From Gilliamella sp. ESL0443 (lineage in GTDB: Bacteria > Pseudomonadota > Gammaproteobacteria > Enterobacterales > Orbaceae), in assembly GCF_019469165.1 (NCBI RefSeq), contig NZ_CP048263.1, positions 62,001 through 126,000 on the forward strand: a DNA stretch of 64,000 nucleotides, given 5' to 3'. Positions 58,660-64,000 of the stretch are shown piece by piece. Under the pieces are notes generated by a model that was not told the origin of the DNA, did not search any database, and worked only from the letters and a program-made list of their open reading frames with translations. Position numbers and translations under genes: made by a program. How positions within the stretch are numbered: the stretch's first letter is position 1; each line of letters starts with the position of its first letter.

Positions 58660-59207
58660 GCTAGCCACATCATTAGGGAACAGTAAGCCACACAATTTAA
58701 GCAAAAGAACTATTATCAGGGTATTAATGATGCAATTTCGGTATTAAAAGATGTCATAATAGGTAATGAAATTAATCCAGAGAAACAAGCCCAGAATAAT
58801 CATAGAATTGGGTTAAGTGAAATGTTAGATATGATGTTTAACTGGATTATTCAACAAAGCTGGAAAGTGTTTTCTTTTTTTGTTTGTTCGTTTTCACGGT
58901 TAAATTCGAAAAAAGTGAATTTAAACGCATTATCATCACATCACTATCAAATAGTTTGTTTCTCCTTATTGTAACTTGGTATGTTCACGGTTTTAGTTAC
59001 TTATATCTTACCGATGTCGTTTTTATTTTTGGTATAAATTATGTGTTTGCTAACTTGTTATTCATCGCTATCAGTCGTAAAAACGGCATAAGAAGAAGTC
59101 GTAGCGGGAGTGGCAGAAGCAGTCGATCTTCATATAGCTATTCGAGTAGAATTTGCCGAGGCGGAGGTGGCGGCCGCAGTGGTGGTGCATCTGGTCGTTG
59201 GTCATGA
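58660..59207 (+). pseudogene. Truncated, frameshifted TPM gene remnant (copy-1 type)
   Basis: The sequence aligns with TPM copy 1 from codon SHIIREQ to the end. The first 125 or so codons are missing. A one-base deletion turns GTTAGCTCC into GTAAGCC and creates a TAA at 58684-58686; another one-base loss near 58890 shifts the frame inside the membrane region. The Gly tail is shortened (GGASGRW then Ser from a TGG-TCA-TGA end). It cannot make a signal peptide or TPM domain, so it is a relic between two intact copies. Confidence 0.8.
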
Positions 59208-59213
59208 GATGAA

Positions 59214-60316
59214 CAAAGATCATACTCTTTAAGTTTTAATAGTAAGATTTTGATTTGACTATATAATAGTTTTATTTAGCGTTGTTAGTCATGAGGCGGA
59301 AAATATAATGAAAAGATATTTTCTAAGTAGTTTATTGTTAATATTCAGTTGGTTTTGTTATGGGCTAACAGACATCCCGGAATTTGCACATCGTGTTATC
59401 GACACGACTCAAACTTTAACCGATTCTCAAAAAGAGTCATTAGAATCAAGCCTAATTGGCTTTGAAAAGCCTCGAACAGATGGTGCCCAGATAGCGGTTT
59501 TAATGATTTCCAAACTGGATGATGAAACGGTAGAACAATACGCAGATAGAGTCTTTATTCAATGGAAAATCGGTCGAAAAGGACAAGACAATGGTATTTT
59601 ATTACTTATTGTAAAAGATGATAAACTCATGCGAATTGAGGTTGGCTATGGGCTTGAAGGAACTATTACCGACTTAGTGGCCAGTAAAATTATTCGTGAG
59701 CAATTAGCACCACAATTTCGACAAAATAACTATTATCAGGGTATTGATAATGCCTTATCTGTGCTGAAACAAAAAATCGATAATCCTTCCCCGAAATGTG
59801 AAGATAATGAACAAGGCCTTAGGATTGAACAGTTATTTACAGAAAACTTCGCTTATTATGCGCTGGTGTCATTCGTTATTTGTTTTATACTTGCCAAATT
59901 ATTATATCGTAAAGATAAAACCAAACAATGTTTTCGTACTGGTTTATTTAACGCATTATCTGTTGCTGGATACACTCTTTGGCATGTGGAATATATACTT
60001 GAGATAGCATTTTTGATGTTTGTTATAATGTGTGTCGTATTTTGTTTAAGTACCATGGCTAGCGGCATTTTAACTCCCGGAGCTGGCGGAGGAGGAAATA
60101 ATCGCGGAGGAAGTGGCGGTTTTGGTGGTTCTAGCGGTGGTTCTCGAGGTGGCGGATTTAGTGGTGGCGGTGGTGGCCGCAGTGGTGGTGGCGGTGCATC
60201 TGGTCGTTGGTAATGAGATGAACAAAGATCATACTCATTAAGTTTTAATAGTAAGATTTTGATTTGACTATATAATAGTTTTATTTAGCGTTGTTAGTCA
60301 TGAGGCAGAAAATATA
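59214..60316 (+). repeat. Tandem duplication unit containing TPM copy 3
   Basis: The spacer before copy 3 (59214-59307) and that before copy 4 (60219-60316) are almost identical over about 95 bases, and the two genes share most of their first 750 bases. The unit pitch is 1009 bases (ATG 59308 to ATG 60317). Similar but more diverged spacer sequence also follows copy 1 (57507-57560). Confidence 0.8.
59308..60213 (+). CDS. TPM-domain (YgcG-like) protein, copy 3
   Basis: The 301-residue protein has the same signal peptide and TPM domain as copies 2 and 4, with the membrane region of copy 4 (ENFAYYALVSFVICFILAKL, LWHVEYI). Its last 13 residues and the downstream spacer, however, match copy 1 (RSGGGGASGRW), not copies 2 and 4. 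It is therefore a mosaic formed by recombination between array members. Confidence 0.85.
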   Translation: MKRYFLSSLLLIFSWFCYGLTDIPEFAHRVIDTTQTLTDSQKESLESSLIGFEKPRTDGAQIAVLMISKLDDETVEQYADRVFIQWKIGRKGQDNGILLLIVKDDKLMRIEVGYGLEGTITDLVASKIIREQLAPQFRQNNYYQGIDNALSVLKQKIDNPSPKCEDNEQGLRIEQLFTENFAYYALVSFVICFILAKLLYRKDKTKQCFRTGLFNALSVAGYTLWHVEYILEIAFLMFVIMCVVFCLSTMASGILTPGAGGGGNNRGGSGGFGGSSGGSRGGGFSGGGGGRSGGGGASGRW

Positions 60317-61225
60317 ATGAAAAGATATTTTCTAAGTAGTTTATTGTTAATATTCAGTTGGTTTTGTTATGGGCTAACAGACATCCCGGAATTTGCACAT
60401 CGTGTTATCGACACGACTCAAACTTTAACCGATTCTCAAAAAGAGTCATTAGAATCAAGCCTAATTGGCTTTGAAAAGCCTCGAACAGATGGCGCCCAGA
60501 TTGCGGTTTTAATGATCCCAAAACTTGATGATGAAACGGTAGAACAATACGCAGATAGAGCCTTTATTCAATGGAAAATCGGTCGAAAAGGACAAGACAA
60601 TGGTATTTTATTAGTTATTGTTAAAGATGATAAACTCATGCGAATTGAGGTTGGCTATGGGCTTGAAGGAACTATTACCGACTTAGTGGCCAGTAAAATC
60701 ATTCGTGAGCAATTAGCGCCAGAATTTCGACAAAATAACTATTATCAAGGTATTGATAATGCCTTATCTGTGCTGAAACAAAAAATCGATAATCCTACCC
60801 CGAAATGTGAAGATAATGAACAAGGCCTTAGGATTGAACAGTTATTTACAGAAAACTTCGCTTATTATGCGCTGGTGTCATTCGTTATTTGTTTTATACT
60901 TGCCAAATTATTGTATCGTAAAGATAAAACCAAACAATGTTTTCGTACTGGTTTATTTAACGCATTATCTGTTGCTGGATACACTCTTTGGCATGTGGAA
61001 TATATATTTGAGATAGCATTTTTTCTGTTTTTTATAATGTTTGTCGTATTTTGTTTCAGTCTCCTAGTTAGCAACTTTTTAACTCCCGGAGCTGGCGGAG
61101 GAGGAAATAGTCACGGAGGAAGTGACGATTTTGGTGATTCTAGCGGTGGTTTTAGCGATAGCGGCGACTTTAGCGGCGGCGGTGGAGGTTCTAGCGGTGG
61201 CGGTGGCGCTTCCGGTAGCTGGTAA
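60317..61225 (+). CDS. TPM-domain (YgcG-like) protein, copy 4
   Basis: The 302 residues have a signal peptide and TPM domain nearly identical to copy 3. The tail has several Gly-to-Asp or Gly-to-Ser changes (GGSDDFGDSSGGFSDSGDF), making it more acidic than the other tails, and ends GGGGASGSW like copy 2. It is the last copy; a terminator made with the third 25-bp repeat follows. Confidence 0.85.
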   Translation: MKRYFLSSLLLIFSWFCYGLTDIPEFAHRVIDTTQTLTDSQKESLESSLIGFEKPRTDGAQIAVLMIPKLDDETVEQYADRAFIQWKIGRKGQDNGILLVIVKDDKLMRIEVGYGLEGTITDLVASKIIREQLAPEFRQNNYYQGIDNALSVLKQKIDNPTPKCEDNEQGLRIEQLFTENFAYYALVSFVICFILAKLLYRKDKTKQCFRTGLFNALSVAGYTLWHVEYIFEIAFFLFFIMFVVFCFSLLVSNFLTPGAGGGGNSHGGSDDFGDSSGGFSDSGDFSGGGGGSSGGGGASGSW

Positions 61226-61280
61226 TTTTTAATAAAACGATCTTGGTTATATATCTTCTCCACAATAATCAGCTTTAACA

Positions 61281-61327
61281 TTAAAACCCCGATCATCAAA
61301 AAAAAGTTGAGGAACGGGGTTTTTTAA
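61281..61327 (+). terminator. Terminator after TPM copy 4, built with repeat copy 3
   Basis: AAAACCCCG (61283-61291) pairs with CGGGGTTTT (61315-61323) around a 23-base loop, and the T run continues to 61325. The right arm is the 3' half of the dispersed repeat. The stem is strong but the loop is long. Confidence 0.65.
61300..61324 (+). repeat. Dispersed 25-bp repeat, copy 3
   Basis: It is identical over 25 bases to copies at 24287 and 30994. All three are on the plus strand and at the 3' end of a gene. Here it supplies the right arm of a hairpin; in copy 1 it supplies the left arm. Confidence 0.85.
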
Positions 61328-61545
61328 TATTAATTTAGGGCGTTAATGACGTTTTTAATCGTTTTTAATGATTAAGTTTGAAATCAATTTACTCAATTAC
61401 TTATCCAACACGACAATCCTTGTTAGTTACAGAACTCACTCATCATGACAATAAATTTCCTTTTGCAATAGGAAAAAGTCTCTCTCCACATTGATTGTTA
61501 TTTCATTTAGGCTAAGTCATCTTATAAATAAACAAGAGAATAATA

Positions 61546-61875
61546 ATGACTATGCCACAATTCCGAATGGTCGAAGATGATTTAGATCCCGAAGTTGTTA
61601 CTGAGCAAACGATAAAAATCATTAATCATTGGTTAGCTGAGCATCAAATCACTCAAAATGATGTGCAAAAAGCGATGCTGTTATCACATGTTAAAGCGAT
61701 GGTAGAAAGAGCAAAAACTTTAGAAAAACTCCCCGAAGTCGATCCCACTATATTTGATGAATTATCAGAGCAAGCTTTAGCTCTTTCGCGTAAAACAGTA
61801 GAACTATTCAATAATCTTCCAATGGAAGAGGTTTATTTATTGGCTGTTCATTATGAGGTGGCCATGGCCAACTAA
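61546..61875 (+). CDS. Stand-alone PRD domain protein
   Basis: The 109-residue protein is a single PTS regulation domain. Two histidines stand where PRDs carry their phosphorylated residues: His48 (MLLSHVKAMVERA) and His102 (LLAVHYEVAM). No RNA- or DNA-binding part is attached, so it may work as a sensor partner and not as a free antiterminator. It is the first of five close-set genes (45-base gap to the next). A single PRD also accompanies the E. coli yhfSTUWXYZ cluster (YhfY), a parallel I infer, not a proven homology. Confidence 0.75.
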   Translation: MTMPQFRMVEDDLDPEVVTEQTIKIINHWLAEHQITQNDVQKAMLLSHVKAMVERAKTLEKLPEVDPTIFDELSEQALALSRKTVELFNNLPMEEVYLLAVHYEVAMAN

Positions 61876-61920
61876 ACAAGTTACTAGATATAAAAAACGA
61901 TAATTAATAGGAGAACAATT

Positions 61921-62289
61921 ATGGCAGAAGTAGTCATCGTAATCGGCGATAGAATGGGAAAAGGACAAAAAATTGCAGAAGGAATCAATTCTATTGATGG
62001 ATGTCGCGCAATTGTTATACCAGGTATGGCCGCCGATATGAAATTAGGTGATGTGATGAATCAAGAAAATGCGGATTTAGGGCTTTCGTTTTGTGGAAGT
62101 GGTGGCGCGGGTGCGATAACAGCCCAAAATAAGTATGGTTATTCACAACGACATGGTATGCGTTCGATTGAAGAAGGTGAAACTGCCATTAATGATGGTT
62201 GTAAAGTGCTTGGTTTTGGTTTTATGGATACGGTAGAGCTTGGTCAGCGTATCGCCCAAGCATTTTTAAAAAAATACCCTCGTTCTTAA
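61921..62289 (+). CDS. Glycine-rich SFCGS family protein
   Basis: The 122-residue soluble protein has the family motif SFCGSGGAGAITAQNKYGY (residues 56-74) with a conserved Cys58, and a Rossmann-like start (VVIVIGDRMGKGQKIAEGI). The motif looks like a small-molecule or phosphate-binding loop; the Cys could carry a phosphoryl group as in PTS EIIB components, but that is only inference. The family travels with DUF4310-DUF4312 proteins. Confidence 0.85.
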   Translation: MAEVVIVIGDRMGKGQKIAEGINSIDGCRAIVIPGMAADMKLGDVMNQENADLGLSFCGSGGAGAITAQNKYGYSQRHGMRSIEEGETAINDGCKVLGFGFMDTVELGQRIAQAFLKKYPRS

Positions 62290-62302
62290 ATAGGTTTGAA
62301 AT

Positions 62303-62599
62303 ATGAAAAAAACTGAGCAGATACAAGTAAGAGTAACCGGGCAAGGGGATTCAAAGCAGCGTGCATTTGCCATAGCCTTAAGCCAAGTGCAGAAACAGGT
62401 GCTTAAAAATACGAATAATATAATGTTACGAATTGAACCCCTAGATATTAGTGTTGTTTCTGCTACAGAAAAGATAACTACAGAACGTTTTTTATTTATC
62501 TTTTTACCTAGAAAAAAAGCATTTTATGACATCACTCTTGATGTATCAGTAAATGTTACGTTTATCGATCTAAGCGATATTAAATTTATCTCTAAATAA
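62303..62599 (+). CDS. DUF4312 family protein
   Basis: The 98-residue soluble protein begins with a strand-rich part (IQVRVTGQGDSKQRAFAIAL) and has a basic Phe/Leu stretch (ERFLFIFLPRKKAFYDI). I recognise it mainly by its size and place between the SFCGS and DUF4311 genes. It starts 13 bases after SFCGS and ends 15 bases before the DUF4311 gene. Function unknown. Confidence 0.75.
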   Translation: MKKTEQIQVRVTGQGDSKQRAFAIALSQVQKQVLKNTNNIMLRIEPLDISVVSATEKITTERFLFIFLPRKKAFYDITLDVSVNVTFIDLSDIKFISK

Positions 62600-62614
62600 C
62601 GTAAAAGGAAAGTC

Positions 62615-63367
62615 ATGGAAATTCTAATTATAGCGTTAAAGTCTATTGTAATTGGTGGACTGTGTGGATTTGGAGTAGGAGCGGGTGCCGCTCGAATGTT
62701 TCATGCTCCAACCTATCAAGGTATGGGGGCATTTCGTACCCTAGGTGAGCTCAATTCATGTGAGGGTGATCCAGCTGCTCACTTTTCATTTGGTTTAGGA
62801 TTCTTTTTTAATGCATGGGCTTCATCAGTTGCTGCGGGTTCATTCACGCAAGATGTTGATCATCGTATTATCCCAAACTGGGGCGCTGCATTATTGATGA
62901 TAAAGAACCGAAATTTAGCTCAAACGCTACATGATCCTAAGAAAATGGCGTTTGCTTGCGCATTTATCGGTGTGATTGTTGTGTTATTTTTAAATACAAC
63001 GACATCAGTTATTCCTGATTCATTAAAAATTACTGCAACAAAAGTCCTAGTTCCAGCTGCGAATTTGCTTGTGGCTACAGTGATGCCAGTTATTTTCTGG
63101 TTAGCTGCCTTAGATGCTGGTCGAAGAAGTGGTTTTTGGGGGACATTGTTTGGTGGCCTTGCCCAATTAATTATGGGTAATGCAGTGCCAGGATTAGTTC
63201 TGGGAATCTTGATTGGCAAAGGTGTAGATGACAGTGGTTGGAATCGAGTAATGAAAATCATGCTTGTTGCAGTAATCATCTTATTTGTCATGAGCGGATA
63301 TTTCCGTGGTTTTGATATGAAGATGATAAATTCATTTCGAGATGGTTTGTCTTATTGGTTTAAATAA
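62615..63367 (+). CDS. DUF4311 family membrane protein
   Basis: The 250-residue protein has about six to seven hydrophobic segments. Its N-terminal third is striking: GFGVGAGAARMFHAPTYQGM, GELNSCEGDPAAHFSFGLGF and TQDVDHRIIPNWGAA hold several conserved-looking polar residues between helices, as in a transporter core. With the DUF4310 protein it probably forms a two-part membrane carrier. AAAGGAAAG precedes the ATG. Confidence 0.8.
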   Translation: MEILIIALKSIVIGGLCGFGVGAGAARMFHAPTYQGMGAFRTLGELNSCEGDPAAHFSFGLGFFFNAWASSVAAGSFTQDVDHRIIPNWGAALLMIKNRNLAQTLHDPKKMAFACAFIGVIVVLFLNTTTSVIPDSLKITATKVLVPAANLLVATVMPVIFWLAALDAGRRSGFWGTLFGGLAQLIMGNAVPGLVLGILIGKGVDDSGWNRVMKIMLVAVIILFVMSGYFRGFDMKMINSFRDGLSYWFK

Positions 63368-63385
63368 TATAGGGAACAACACATT

Positions 63386-64000
63386 ATGAATACTCAAACA
63401 ACCATTAATAAAAGTTTTTGGTATGCAGATTGGTCTTTCCCTATTCTTTGTGGATTACTCTCTGCTGGTATTTTTGCTGGGACGCATACTTTCTATGTAT
63501 ATGGTATTGGCGCTTTTAATGAAATTGCCTTTGTTGCAATGCTTAAATCAGGAATGACAACGGGCGACTATGGCGCTGTAGCAGCTTTTGGGGCGAGCTT
63601 TTTATTTGCACGTGTTATTGAAGGATCGCTAGTTGGTATCCTTGATATCGGCGGTGCACTACAAACCGGTATTGGTTTAGGGGTACCTGCGCTGTTATTA
63701 GCTGGTGGCTATACATTGCCAATTGAGAATTTTTTTGTGGCATTAGTAACAGGTTTAATTCTCGGTTTAGCAATAGGCTTAATTATCATCCTGATACGTA
63801 AATTTACCGTTAACAGTGGCGGTGGTTCAACCTTTGGGGCTGATGTCATGATGGGCGCGGGGAATGCTTCAGGTAGATTTCTTGGTCCAATGATTATTTT
63901 ATCAGCTATGGTTGCTTCTATTCCAATCGGTATAGGTTCACTGCTTGGTGCACTACTATTTTATGTGTGGAAAAAACCTATTACTGGTGGTGCAATCTTG
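63386..64000 (+). CDS. DUF4310 family membrane protein (cut by window edge)
   Basis: The frame is open from the ATG at 63386 to the window end, 205 codons, without a stop. It encodes a hydrophobic protein with about six segments and the family-like stretch GDYGAVAAFGASFLFARVIE, then GGALQTGIGLGVPALLLAGG and GADVMMGAGNASGRFLGP. It follows DUF4311 by 18 bases. In other bacteria the cluster usually continues with an amidohydrolase and DgaE/DgaF-type lyase and aldolase genes; that would be just outside this window. Confidence 0.8.
   Translation, partial: MNTQTTINKSFWYADWSFPILCGLLSAGIFAGTHTFYVYGIGAFNEIAFVAMLKSGMTTGDYGAVAAFGASFLFARVIEGSLVGILDIGGALQTGIGLGVPALLLAGGYTLPIENFFVALVTGLILGLAIGLIIILIRKFTVNSGGGSTFGADVMMGAGNASGRFLGPMIILSAMVASIPIGIGSLLGALLFYVWKKPITGGAIL

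Larger units (their letters stand above)
61226..61545. other. 320-base spacer between the TPM array and the PRD operon
   Basis: No gene is seen. It holds the repeat/terminator structure at 61281-61327. The remaining 220 bases are AT-rich and should contain the promoter of the PRD-SFCGS operon; I could not pick one with confidence. AAGAGAATAATA precedes the first ATG of the operon. Confidence 0.5.

Noticed and set aside
58338-58691. Minus-strand open frame rich in Thr and Ala across the TPM copy 2 tail
   Set aside because: It is the antisense shadow of Gly codon repeats and has no ribosome site or family likeness.
1-64000. Prophage, insertion sequence, CRISPR array or tRNA-linked island
   Set aside because: No transposase, integrase, phage gene, regularly spaced repeat or tRNA-like sequence was found on reading both strands by eye.

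Overview
The window is a gene-dense, AT-rich stretch of a gammaproteobacterial chromosome. Most genes have an E. coli counterpart of almost the same length (RpoB 1342, RpoC 1405, MetA 309, Pgk 387, FbaA 359 residues), but the order is strongly rearranged. Small intergenic spaces, low GC and an enterobacterial/Pasteurellales-like core set suggest an Orbaceae-type host-associated bacterium (Gilliamella or a relative). That placement is inferred from memory of protein families, not from a search. No rRNA, tRNA, insertion sequence, prophage or CRISPR was seen.

Layout. 1-4157 (minus strand): GNAT acetyltransferase, an adenylosuccinate-lyase-type lyase, aspC and syd. 4158-11159 (plus): a long rne leader with a structured element, rne, then sapBCDF without sapA. 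11160-14191: metA with a MetJ-like operator, and pgi. 14215-16765 (minus): the PTS operon ptsH-ptsI-crr. 16906-21296: a lipoprotein with a TTG start, ygfB-pepP, tonB with a Fur-like box, ispB. 21406-27879: rhtA, ffh, ridA, tyrB, an entericidin-like peptide, a lipoprotein plus DUF2569 pair, galU. 27960-33792 (minus): a cystine-type symporter, CoA-disulfide reductase, hemH, waaA, orn. 33874-38935: rsgA, an HdeD-like protein, dauA and a secreted MINPP-type phytase. 38939-41202 (minus): dtd, yihY, a short ftsN, rpsT. 41432-54779 (plus): pgk, fbaA, rplK-rplA, the L10 leader, rplJ-rplL, rpoB-rpoC.

The end of the window is the accessory part. An IsdG-like haem monooxygenase candidate follows rpoC. 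Then come lemA and a tandem family of four TPM-domain (YgcG-like) genes with one broken copy; the copies are mosaics of two sequence types. From 61546 to the window edge runs a five-gene operon (stand-alone PRD protein, SFCGS protein, DUF4312, DUF4311, DUF4310). Two of its genes encode membrane proteins, and it looks like an uncharacterised uptake system. It is the best candidate here for an undescribed biological system.

Functional links. ptsHI-crr, pgi, pgk and fbaA make a glycolysis/PTS set. tonB, hemH and the IsdG-like protein touch iron and haem. tcyP and CoA-disulfide reductase suggest cystine uptake and thiol redox. A 25-bp repeat occurs three times, always at a gene 3' end. One copy encodes the last residues of HemH; the other two can form terminator-like hairpins.
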